In this document: piece by piece, positions 1 through 7,140 of the stretch
Layout: every line of letters begins with the position of its first letter
Position numbering within the stretch: the first letter of the stretch is position 1
Position numbers and translations under genes: made by a program
The notes under the pieces: model-generated
The model's input: the letters and a program-made list of their open reading frames with translations, nothing else
Databases searched by the model: none
What the model was told of the DNA's origin: nothing
Assembly: GCA_004000625.1 (NCBI GenBank)
Contig: SAUS01000008.1
Coordinates: forward strand, 1 to 51,698
From: Candidatus Cibiobacter qucibialis
GTDB lineage: Bacteria; Bacillota; Clostridia; Oscillospirales; Ruminococcaceae
Direction of reading: 5' to 3'
DNA length: 51,698 bases

Positions 1-101
1 ACCGCAACCCGACATTATCGAGCATTTTGGCAACGCAGATGCCGTGCCGCAGCCGCCGGAGCGGTGCTTAAGCCGTAAGGCGGGAATTGTGCGGTGTTGC
101 C
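1..101 (+). repeat. MITE-like element A, 3' part, long form (cut by window edge)
   Basis: Right part of the dispersed element seen complete at 1306, 11989, 27494 and 34547. It ends in GAATTGTGCGGTGTTGCC, and its first bases match the inner segment that only the 284-bp copy at 27494 carries, so this is a long-form copy whose left part lies outside the window. Confidence 0.85.
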
Positions 102-116
102 TATGATAAAATCGAG

Positions 117-170
117 AAATCCCCTGCACGGGCGGGCCATTGTTACAGCCTGGCGTGCGGGGGATTTTTT
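117..170 (+). terminator. Rho-independent terminator
   Basis: A 14-bp stem (AAATCCCCTGCACG at 117-130 with its near-complement at 154-167) is followed by a run of T. It would end a plus-strand transcript entering from the left edge. Confidence 0.6.
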
Positions 171-285
171 GTATTTTGTAGGGGGTGCCCATGTGGAAGC
201 TTGTGGTGGATAATGATGCAAAATATACGGCAAGGCCCGGTGTGCGGATTGTCACAAATTTTGTAATGCGCAGCAGGGCAAGGTT

Positions 286-395
286 GCGGCGTGGTGAGGG
301 CACCCCGCCCTACAGCGCATTTTAACGCTTGCCAAGCATTATAAAATACTCTGTAGGGAACGGTCTTGACCGTTCCGGGGCGTTGGGGACGCCGC
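286..395. repeat. Two REP-like palindromes (286-314 and 351-395)
   Basis: The first reads as a GGCGTGGTG/CACCCCGCC stem followed by CTACA; the second as TGTAGGG, then an AACGGTC/GACCGTT stem, then a GGGGACGCCGCCC tail that reaches the stop codon of the epimerase gene. Both belong to the tag-plus-variable-stem family described in the findings. No gene is evident in 171-400. Confidence 0.6.
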
Positions 396-400
396 CCTGC

Positions 401-1285
401 TTACCGCTCAAAGGTGGTGCACAATGTGGTGGACCAGGTTTCGCCGGGGTGCAGGGCGGCGGCGCAGGGGCGGTCCTCCCAGGTTAGGGGGCCGTTTTCC
501 TCGCCGGGCAGGCTGTGCCACGGCTCAATGCAGACAAAGCGGTAGGGCTTTTCCGGCTTGGACCAGATCAGCACATAGGGATAGCCCTCAATGTTGCAGC
601 GCACGGCGCGGCCGGTATCCTTTTCCACAATGGCAAGGGTCTTGCTGCGCAGGTTCAGCATGCAGTGGCTGTCGTAATCAAACAGGTCATCCGTCAAGGG
701 CACGGTGCGGGTATTGCGGGCCAGATAGTGATAATCGGTACCGTTCAGCAGGCCGTTGGGCAGACAGCTCACGCACAGGGGGCTTTCCAGCTCGTCAAAA
801 CGGAACTCATAATCCGCAGGGATGTGGGCATCATCAAACGGGATGGCAAATGCCGGGTGGTAACCAATGCCGAACCTGAGCTCCGGCTCGCTGGGGTTAT
901 ACACCGCCAGGGTGTGGCGCACCGTTTTTTCCACCAGCTCAAAGGTGGAGCGCAGTTCAAACTCATAGGGCCACTTGGCGCGGGTCTCCTCGTTTGCCTG
1001 CAAAACCAGGGTCAGGCTTGTCTCGGTCTTGCCCACCAGGGTGTGCTCCACATCGCGGGCAAAGCCGTGCTGGCCGCCGGCATACTCTTTGCCCTTGGCG
1101 ATCATTTTGCCGCCGGTCAGCTTGCCGGTATAAGGGAACAGGATCGGCGCATGGCGGCCCCAGACGGCAGGGTCCCCGCACCAGAGCATTTCGGCCCCGG
1201 TAGCCTTGTTGACAACGCTCACAGCCTCGGCACCATGGGTATCCACCGTCAGGCGCAGGTATTCGTTTTCAATGGTATACTGCAT
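401..1285 (-). CDS. Aldose 1-epimerase family protein (LacX-like mutarotase)
   Basis: A 294-residue protein of the galactose-mutarotase fold. Proteins of this family interconvert the alpha and beta anomers of hexoses in the cytoplasm; the LacX-like branch is less well defined in substrate. The pattern includes HGFARD and GYHPAF (the two histidines expected in the active site) and IEPWHS near the C-terminus, which carries the likely catalytic glutamate. I chose the ATG at 1285 (MQYTIENEYLRL) over an in-frame ATG 33 bases upstream because GGATGG precedes it at a usable distance and the family begins there. It stands alone, with a MITE copy 20 bases upstream of the start and a REP-like palindrome against its stop. 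Substrate cannot be told from sequence. Confidence 0.85.
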   Translation of the reverse strand: MQYTIENEYLRLTVDTHGAEAVSVVNKATGAEMLWCGDPAVWGRHAPILFPYTGKLTGGKMIAKGKEYAGGQHGFARDVEHTLVGKTETSLTLVLQANEETRAKWPYEFELRSTFELVEKTVRHTLAVYNPSEPELRFGIGYHPAFAIPFDDAHIPADYEFRFDELESPLCVSCLPNGLLNGTDYHYLARNTRTVPLTDDLFDYDSHCMLNLRSKTLAIVEKDTGRAVRCNIEGYPYVLIWSKPEKPYRFVCIEPWHSLPGEENGPLTWEDRPCAAALHPGETWSTTLCTTFER

Positions 1286-1305
1286 AATATTCCATCCTAT
1301 TCTTT

Positions 1306-1477
1306 GGCAATACCGCATAATTCTAAGTGCCGATACGGCGAGCGAGGTGCGGCAGATGCCAAGCCAAAAGCGCAGATAATACTGGATGTCTTATCGAGCA
1401 TTTTGGCAACGCAGATGCCGTGCCGCAGCTGCCGGAGCGGTGCTTAAGCCGCAAGGCGGGAATTGTGCGGTGTTGCC
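1306..1477 (+). repeat. MITE-like element A, 172-bp copy
   Basis: Ends are GGCAATACCGCATAATTC and, inverted, GGCAACACCGCACAATTC: 18-bp terminal inverted repeats with two mismatches. The inner arms are also partly complementary. CTTT lies directly on both sides (1302-1305 and 1478-1481), consistent with a 4-bp target duplication. No open frame inside codes for a plausible protein. Confidence 0.85.
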
Positions 1478-1626
1478 CTTTGTAAATTTTTACCGCAGGA
1501 AGGTCTTATCTGTATTATACAGCGCCCGCCACAAAAAGGAAAGAAGATTCTTGACCGGCTTTTCTGCACCGTGGTTTTATGGTATGATGGTAGCAGAAAT
1601 TTCGCCCCGCAAAGGAGGTGCGCACC

Positions 1627-2895
1627 ATGCTGCCCAAAGCCAAAACCGTTTATTTCCATGTAGATGTCAACTCTGCCTTTTTGTCTTGGACGGCCATCCA
1701 GCACCTGGCCAACGGCGAAACGCTGGACCTGCGCACCGTGCCCGCCGTGGTGGGCGGAGATGAGGAAAAGCGCCATGGCGTGGTGCTGGCCAAGAGCATT
1801 CCCGCCAAACGGTACGGCATCCAAACCGGGGAATCGCTGTTTATGGCGCGCAGCAAATACCCCAATTTGATCGTTGCCGCGCCGGATTTTGACTGGTATG
1901 TAAAAAACAGCAAAGCTATGATCCGCATTTTTGGCGATTACACGCCAGATATTGAGCAGTACAGCATTGACGAAGCCTTTTTGAACATGACCGGCAGCGA
2001 GGGACTGTTTGGCCCGCCTTTGCAGGCGGCGCAGACCATCAAGGACCGCATCCACCGGGAGCTGGGCTTTACCGTAAACATTGGTATTGCGCCCAACCGC
2101 CTGCTGGCCAAAATGGCATCCGACTTTGAAAAGCCGGATAAAATCCATGTATTAACGCAGGATATGGTGCCACAGAAATTGTGGCCGCTGCCGGTGGGCA
2201 ATCTGTTCGGCGTGGGGCCAAAGTCCGTCAAACGGATGCACGAAATTGGCATTTATACCATCGGGGATCTTGCCAACGCGGACGTGGACATCCTGCGCGG
2301 GGTGTTCGGCGTGCGGGGGCAGGTGTTCCGGGATTACGCCAACGGCATTGAAAGCGAGCCGATGACCCGCAGCGAGGTGAAGGACAACAGTTACGGCAAC
2401 AGCGTAACCACCCCGCAGGACCTGAAGCGCCCCGTGGAGGCCGATGCCACCATGCTGGCGCTGTGTGAATCCGTTGCCGGGCGGCTGCGGATGGACGGCA
2501 AGACCGCACGGGTCATCACGGTGCAGCTGGTGGATAACGCCTTCCGCCGCAGCAGCCACCAGGCAACGCTGAACAGCCCCACCAACTCTACCGATGTGAT
2601 TTACCACACCGCGCGGGAGCTGATGCGCCAGATGTGGCCCGACCGCCCAGTGCGCCTTGTTGGGGTGAGCGCCGAAAAGACCGGCACTGACAATTTTGAG
2701 CAGCTGGATTTTTTCACCGATCCAGCCAAAACCGATAAACAGGAAAAGCTGGACCGTGCCGCCGATGCCCTGCGCGCCCGCTTTGGCGAGGGTGCCATCC
2801 TGCGCGCCAAGCTGCTGCACCCTGACGAGAAAACCACCGCCCCCAAAGCCCTTGGTGCCGCCAAGGCAAGGGACAAGCGCAAGGGGGAACTGTAA
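1627..2895 (+). CDS. dinB: Y-family DNA polymerase (DinB/UmuC-like, translesion)
   Basis: A 422-residue Y-family polymerase, expected to copy past damaged template bases. Metal-binding acids are visible as HVDVNSAF (Asp13) and SIDEAF (Asp115, Glu116). Then come APNRLLAKMASDF, the helix-hairpin-helix GVGPKSVKRM, and a little-finger region starting near SYGNSVTTP. The first motif differs from the classical DMDAFFASVE: it reads DVNSAFLSW but keeps a Phe at the steric-gate position. The start is the ATG at 1627, 6 bases after a full AAAGGAGGTG; an in-frame GTG at 1618 overlaps that site and is unlikely. No LexA box was recognised upstream. Length is slightly above the roughly 350-residue DinB norm because of a basic tail ending in KDKRKGEL. 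Confidence 0.9.
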   Translation: MLPKAKTVYFHVDVNSAFLSWTAIQHLANGETLDLRTVPAVVGGDEEKRHGVVLAKSIPAKRYGIQTGESLFMARSKYPNLIVAAPDFDWYVKNSKAMIRIFGDYTPDIEQYSIDEAFLNMTGSEGLFGPPLQAAQTIKDRIHRELGFTVNIGIAPNRLLAKMASDFEKPDKIHVLTQDMVPQKLWPLPVGNLFGVGPKSVKRMHEIGIYTIGDLANADVDILRGVFGVRGQVFRDYANGIESEPMTRSEVKDNSYGNSVTTPQDLKRPVEADATMLALCESVAGRLRMDGKTARVITVQLVDNAFRRSSHQATLNSPTNSTDVIYHTARELMRQMWPDRPVRLVGVSAEKTGTDNFEQLDFFTDPAKTDKQEKLDRAADALRARFGEGAILRAKLLHPDEKTTAPKALGAAKARDKRKGEL

Positions 2896-2930
2896 AGCAG
2901 GCGGATACTCGGCAAGAGAAAAGGTGTTTT

Positions 2931-3140
2931 ATGGAATTTAATGAAAAGCTGCACCGCCGCATCCGCTGGCCGGCTGTTCTGCACATTCTTCTTCCCCTGC
3001 TGGCTGCATTCACCGCCCTTATGGTTGTGGGGCGGCTGATTTCCGGCGTGCACTGGCTGAGTGATATTATCGGAAGCATTCTGCTCAGTGCCGGGCTGGT
3101 TTTGCTGTATGCCGGCTGCCAAAACCGATTGACTGCATGA
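2931..3140 (+). pseudogene. C-terminal remnant of a PAP2 family phosphatase
   Basis: A 69-residue frame whose end, GRLISGVHWLSDIIGSILLS, matches the last catalytic motif (SR-x5-H-x3-D) and final membrane helix of PAP2 lipid phosphatases. The first two family motifs (KxxxxxxRP and PSGH) are absent, and no frame in the preceding 35 bases before dinB supplies them, so roughly the first two thirds are missing. AAAAGGTG upstream of the ATG might still allow translation. I infer a decayed gene; the alternative is a short two-helix membrane peptide. Confidence 0.55.
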
Positions 3141-3142
3141 AA

Positions 3143-3184
3143 AAAGCAGAGTATGCGCTTTTTGCATACTCTGCTTTGGTTTTT
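3143..3184. terminator. Bidirectional terminator
   Basis: Perfect 14-bp stem (AAAGCAGAGTATGC at 3143-3156, complement at 3164-3177) with A-run before and T-run after. It sits between convergent genes, the PAP2 remnant and the HAD hydrolase. Confidence 0.85.
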
Positions 3185-3205
3185 GTTCAACGATTTTTCG
3201 GTCAA

Positions 3206-4048
3206 TTACCCGTGCAGAACGCTGCGCAGCTGAGCCAGCAGGGTTGCCTGGTATTCGGGGCTGAACGTGCCGTGCAGCAGTTTGGGCAGGGCTTCTTCCT
3301 GCAAACGGCGCCAGCTTTCGGCTTCGCGGCCGGGCAGAATGGGCACAAAGGAAACGCCGTTTGCAGCGGCTGCCTGGGCATCGCCCATGGCATCGCCCAC
3401 CATGACCACCTTGCGGCTTTCATACCCGCAGGCCAGCATGGAGGCAATGGAGTTTGCCTTGCTGCCAACCTCCTGGCCAAAGATCACATCGGCATGGGTG
3501 GCAAGGCCGTAACGCGCCCACTCGCTGGCGATAGCGCTTTCATTGGCGGCGGAAACCACCGCCACATCGGCCACGGTGTGCAGCTGATGCAGGCTGTATT
3601 CCACGCCGGGGAACGGCTTAAAGGTAGGTTCCAGGGCCTGAATGCGGCGGTTGCAGGCGTTATTCCACTCCTGCAGCTTGCGCAGGGCCAGGCTGCCGCT
3701 GCGCAGAACTTCCTGCTGCAGGCTTGCGGTGGAAAGTTCCGATGCGGTGGAAACCCACGCGGCGATATCTTCACTGCCGGGAACATCGATGCCACGGTTT
3801 TTCAGGCGGTCAAAAATCAGCACCGCACTTTCAAAGCGGGAAATCCCGCGGGTGATGCTGTTCAGGTTGATCTCTTCCCACGCGGTGGTAATAAAATCAG
3901 TGTGGGCTTCCAGGCCAAACACACGGATCAGCTCTGGGCAGAACACCGAGCAATGCTTGATGCGCACCGTATCCATGACGCAGCCGTCAGAATCCATACA
4001 GACAAGAAAATCCCGTTTGCGGATAAAATCAGTCAATGCGTTTGCCAT
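3206..4048 (-). CDS. HAD superfamily hydrolase
   Basis: A 280-residue haloacid-dehalogenase-fold phosphatase. Motif I is CMDSDGCVMD (Asp19 nucleophile, Asp21 acid), motif II is VVSAANES, motif III lysine lies in GSKANS, and motif IV is GDAMGD. A long helical cap lies between motif I and II (about residues 30-150), as in C1-cap members. AGGGGG precedes the ATG. The gene is monocistronic, with the shared terminator at 3143-3184 downstream. Substrate is unknown; phosphoglycolate phosphatase and beta-phosphoglucomutase relatives share this layout. Confidence 0.8.
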   Translation of the reverse strand: MANALTDFIRKRDFLVCMDSDGCVMDTVRIKHCSVFCPELIRVFGLEAHTDFITTAWEEINLNSITRGISRFESAVLIFDRLKNRGIDVPGSEDIAAWVSTASELSTASLQQEVLRSGSLALRKLQEWNNACNRRIQALEPTFKPFPGVEYSLHQLHTVADVAVVSAANESAIASEWARYGLATHADVIFGQEVGSKANSIASMLACGYESRKVVMVGDAMGDAQAAAANGVSFVPILPGREAESWRRLQEEALPKLLHGTFSPEYQATLLAQLRSVLHG

Positions 4049-4199
4049 ACAAGAACCCCCTCTATGTTATCAATCGCAAAATCCCACATGCGGCATGCGG
4101 CGCTTTCCCGCGCTCTGCCGTCAACTCTTATCATACCAGAAAGCAGCAAATTTTTGCAAGCGTTTTTGTAAGGTTTTACACTTTTATGACAATTTTCTT

Positions 4200-4949
4200 T
4201 CAGCGACAAATTGCCTCTCCTTCCCCCTCGGTCTCACTCAGTGCCTGGCCGATGGGCTTGTTTACCAACAGGGTTGCCATACCGTCCGCCGGGGTGGGCT
4301 GCTTGTTGATGACCACCAGGTCATCCCCGCGGAAATAGCGGATCAGCCCCGCCGCCGGGTAAACGGCCAGGCTGGTGCCGCCCACGATCAGCATATCCGC
4401 CCTGCGGATGACGCTCACCGCACCTTCAATGGTGGCTTCGTCCAAGCCCTCCTCATACAGGACCACATCCGGTTTTACAATGCCGCCGCAGTCCGTGCAG
4501 CGGGGCACACCGTCCCCCTTGCCGCCGGCTTCCTCGATAAAGCTGACGGGGTAGAACTTGCCGCAGCGGGTGCAGTAGTTGCGCAAGGTGGAACCGTGCA
4601 GCTCATACACGGTTTTGCTGCCCGCTGCCTGGTGCAGGCCATCAATATTCTGGGTGACAACGGCTTTTAATTTACCTTCCCGCTCCAGTTTGGCCAGCCG
4701 CAGGTGGGCAGCATTAGGCTTGGCCCCATGCACAATGAGTTTTTGGCGATAGAAATCAAAAAATTCTGCGGTGTGCTGCTCATAAAATGTGTGGGACAGC
4801 ATGGTTTCGGGCGGGTACTTGAATTTTTGGTGGTAGAGCCCGTCCACCGAGCGAAAATCTGGGATGCCGCTTTCCGTCGAAACCCCTGCGCCGCCAAAAA
4901 ACACGATGTTCTGATGTGCTTGGATCAGCCGTTCCAGTTCCGGTACCAT
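4200..4949 (-). CDS. NAD-dependent protein deacylase, Sir2 family
   Basis: A 249-residue sirtuin. These enzymes remove acyl groups from lysines using NAD and release nicotinamide and O-acyl-ADP-ribose. Seen in the sequence: GGAGVSTESGIPDFR (NAD site, about 19-33), TQNIDGLH (99-106), catalytic His118 in ELHGS, and four zinc cysteines (126, 129, 151, 154). The start is supported by AAAGGGG 6 bases upstream. It reads alone, with 150 bases between its stop and the HAD gene start containing nothing recognisable. The length is typical of bacterial CobB-type enzymes. Acyl preference cannot be read from the sequence. Confidence 0.9.
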   Translation of the reverse strand: MVPELERLIQAHQNIVFFGGAGVSTESGIPDFRSVDGLYHQKFKYPPETMLSHTFYEQHTAEFFDFYRQKLIVHGAKPNAAHLRLAKLEREGKLKAVVTQNIDGLHQAAGSKTVYELHGSTLRNYCTRCGKFYPVSFIEEAGGKGDGVPRCTDCGGIVKPDVVLYEEGLDEATIEGAVSVIRRADMLIVGGTSLAVYPAAGLIRYFRGDDLVVINKQPTPADGMATLLVNKPIGQALSETEGEGEAICR

Positions 4950-5011
4950 GGTGCCGCCCCTTTCGTTTTATCGTGAAATGCTTTATAATAAAGGATATGG
5001 AACCATCCTGT

Positions 5012-5177
5012 TAGGGTGTATCTGAAAAGTCGAAAATTCAGTTTATTTCTACAAACATAGCCAGATTTTGCGTTAAAAAGCCTTGGAAGCCGCAAAGGAT
5101 TCCCGCAGCTCTTTGCCTTAAATCCTGCTTGTGTTTGCGAAATATCCGTCATTTTCTTTGTTTTCAGATATACCTTA
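5012..5177. repeat. MITE-like element B, about 166 bp
   Basis: Left end TAGGGTGTATCTGAAAA and right end TTTTCAGATATACCTTAG are inverted repeats with two or three mismatches. The same ends bound a 97-bp element at 28691-28787 and a 50-bp one at 18594-18643. A minus-strand open frame through it (about 75 codons) is repeat sequence and is not called as a gene. Confidence 0.7.
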
Positions 5178-5198
5178 GATACTTTTTACTATACATCT

Positions 5199-5216
5199 TT
5201 TACGTCAAAACGTAAA
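5199..5216. promoter_or_regulatory. Inverted repeat before nnrD
   Basis: TTTACGT-CAAA-ACGTAAA is a perfect 7-bp dyad, overlapping the purine-rich ribosome site region of the next gene. It may be an operator or an RNA hairpin that occludes translation start; no known site matches. Confidence 0.35.
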
Positions 5217-5230
5217 GGGGGAAACCGCTG

Positions 5231-6112
5231 ATGCATGAGCTGAATCAACACAAGATCGCCGCCCTGCTGCCGCAGCGCAGGGCGCAGAGCAACAAGGGCA
5301 GTTACGGCAGTGTGGCTGCCGCAGCGGGCAGCCTTGCTTACCGGGGGGCTGCCGCCCTTTGTGTGGAGGGTGCGCTACGCACCGGGGCCGGGCTGGTGTA
5401 CCTTGCCAGCGTGGAGCCGGTGATCCAGTTGGTGCTGACCCGCACGCCGGAATGCTGTGCCCTGCCCTGCCGCACCGACGCGGACGGCGGGATTCTGGCC
5501 GCAGATGCCGCCGCCGTGCGCCAGCGCTTTACGGAAAAGCCTGCGGTCCTGCTGGCTGGGCCGGGGCTTGGCCCCAGTGCGGCACGTATCTTGAACGCCC
5601 TTCTGACGGCGGATGCCAAGTGGAAAGCCGCCGTGCTGGATGCAGACGCCCTGAATGCACTGGCTGCCGGGGAGCTGGGGCAGTTCCCGCTTTTGCCCAC
5701 CAATACCGTGCTGACCCCGCACCCCGGCGAGGCAGCCCGCCTGCTGGGGTGCAGCGTGGCGCAGATCCAGACTGACCGCCCCGCCGCCGCGCAGGAGCTG
5801 GCGGAGCGGTATGGCTGCGTTGCGGTGCTGAAAGGTTCCGGCACGCTGATTGCCGCACCGGGGCGCGAGATGCTGCACAACCCCACCGGAAATCCCGGCC
5901 TGGCCCGCGGCGGCAGCGGGGATGTACTGGCTGGGATGCTGGCTGCCCTGCTGGCCCAGGGGTTAGCGCCCTTTGACGCCGCAGCCTGCGCGGTATGGCT
6001 GCATGGCGCCGCTGCGGACCGCTGCGCCGCCCGCACCAGCCAGCTGACAATGCTGCCACATGATATTTTAACGGATCTTGCGGATGTTGTGAAAGAGCTT
6101 ACAGGGAGATAA
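5231..6112 (+). CDS. nnrD: ADP-dependent NAD(P)H-hydrate dehydratase
   Basis: A 293-residue protein matching the C-terminal kinase-like domain of YjeF. It repairs hydrated NADH and NADPH, using ADP in bacteria. Visible family motifs are KGSYGSV near the start, LAGPGLG, TPHPGEAARLL, VLKGSGTLI and NPTGNPGLARGGSGDVLAG, the last being the nucleotide-binding and catalytic loop with its Asp. The N-terminal epimerase domain present in E. coli YjeF is absent, so this is a stand-alone dehydratase; no separate NnrE is in the window. AAAGGGGG lies 8 bases before the ATG. It is followed at once by a strong terminator, so it is probably transcribed alone. Confidence 0.9.
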   Translation: MHELNQHKIAALLPQRRAQSNKGSYGSVAAAAGSLAYRGAAALCVEGALRTGAGLVYLASVEPVIQLVLTRTPECCALPCRTDADGGILAADAAAVRQRFTEKPAVLLAGPGLGPSAARILNALLTADAKWKAAVLDADALNALAAGELGQFPLLPTNTVLTPHPGEAARLLGCSVAQIQTDRPAAAQELAERYGCVAVLKGSGTLIAAPGREMLHNPTGNPGLARGGSGDVLAGMLAALLAQGLAPFDAAACAVWLHGAAADRCAARTSQLTMLPHDILTDLADVVKELTGR

Positions 6113-6117
6113 TAAAT

Positions 6118-6156
6118 AAGGCAGTGCTGCCAGGCAAAGGACAGCACTGCCTTTTT
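6118..6156 (+). terminator. Rho-independent terminator after nnrD
   Basis: Perfect 12-bp stem (AAGGCAGTGCTG at 6118-6129, complement at 6142-6153) followed by TTT. The rest of the gap to 6342 holds only a REP-like palindrome. Confidence 0.85.
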
Positions 6157-6273
6157 ATGGTTTGGTTTTTGCATGATCCCGGGGGTGAAATATCGAGAAA
6201 GACCCGTCATGTGGGACAGCGGGCATCGCGTCCTACCCGCATTTTCAATGTTTGTATGCAATTTCAACATGTG

Positions 6274-6302
6274 CTGTGGGGAACGGTCTTGACCGCTCCG
6301 GA
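6274..6302. repeat. REP-like palindrome
   Basis: TGTGGGGAACGGTCTT followed by GACCGCTCCGG: same AACGGTC/GACCG stem as the copies at 351 and 36101, with the tag changed to TGTGGGG. Confidence 0.5.
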
Positions 6303-6342
6303 GCATTGCCTTTACAAAAATCTTCGGCAAGCATCTGTTTCC

Positions 6343-6987
6343 TTATTCCATTCTCCGCACGCTGAGGACAAGGCCCTGTTTATCCCAGCCAAAATCTGCC
6401 ACGGCGCCGCCGCGCTCCAAAAGGCGCGGCAGGGCGGGGTCCTGCAAGTGTACGCGGCGCACCGTGCTGCCGCGGCCCACCGGGGTGTGGGCCGCAAACA
6501 CCAGCAGCTGCTGGCTGTCCAGCGGCACCACGGCGCGCAGGGTAAGGCCAGATGCCAAATATTGGGCGCATAGTTCCTCGCCGTCCGGGGTGGGGGTCAG
6601 CGGCAGGGCGGCCCAGATATGGTAGCTGGCGCAGCGCTGTTTGGCCAGCCCCAGCGCCATGGCCAAAAAGCGCCGCACCGGCAGGTACTGCGCGGTAAAG
6701 GCGGGCGGTGCCAGCACAATGCCCTGGCCGTCCGCCCCAAAGCCAGCTGCGCGCAGCGCGAGCGCCAGACGGCTTTGGCCAAACATGGGCAACATGCCCA
6801 TGGCGGCCTGTAACGTGTCGGTTCCGGCATAGTCCCCCAGAACGGCATTGGTCTGCAGCAGCGCGGCGGTATCGGGGCCGCCGGAGGTGCCGCAGGCGGC
6901 GCACAGCTGATCCATTGCAGGTGCATCCTGCGGGGTAAGCAGCTGCGCGTGGAACACATCAAGATTGGTTTCGGTCATCAATAACAA
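6343..6987 (-). CDS. Unrecognised protein, possibly an acetyltransferase-fold relative
   Basis: A 214-residue soluble protein that I do not recognise. The opening (LLTPQDAPAMDQLC) and the overall alternation look like the first strand and helix of GNAT proteins, but no acetyl-CoA P-loop pattern (Q/RxxGxG/A) is obvious, so no function is assigned. GGGAGG lies 8 bases before a TTG at 6987 and 17 bases before the first ATG at 6978, so the TTG is the better start. It is monocistronic; the next minus gene ends 150 bases upstream of it at 7141. Confidence 0.6.
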   Translation of the reverse strand: MLLMTETNLDVFHAQLLTPQDAPAMDQLCAACGTSGGPDTAALLQTNAVLGDYAGTDTLQAAMGMLPMFGQSRLALALRAAGFGADGQGIVLAPPAFTAQYLPVRRFLAMALGLAKQRCASYHIWAALPLTPTPDGEELCAQYLASGLTLRAVVPLDSQQLLVFAAHTPVGRGSTVRRVHLQDPALPRLLERGGAVADFGWDKQGLVLSVRRME

Positions 6988-7140
6988 TGGAATACCCTCC
7001 CATACCGCCCGCCGGGCGCGGCAGGCGGTGAATTTGCATCCCTATTGTATGATGCCGCCGCCAGCAAAAATGCGCGAAACCTGCAAAAAGGTTCCGCGCA
7101 TTTTTCGTTTGGCTTTATCGGGTTTTGTTATGGCTTTTTG

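Noticed and set aside
4925..5152. 75-codon minus-strand frame
   Set aside because: It runs through MITE-like element B and has no protein family signal.
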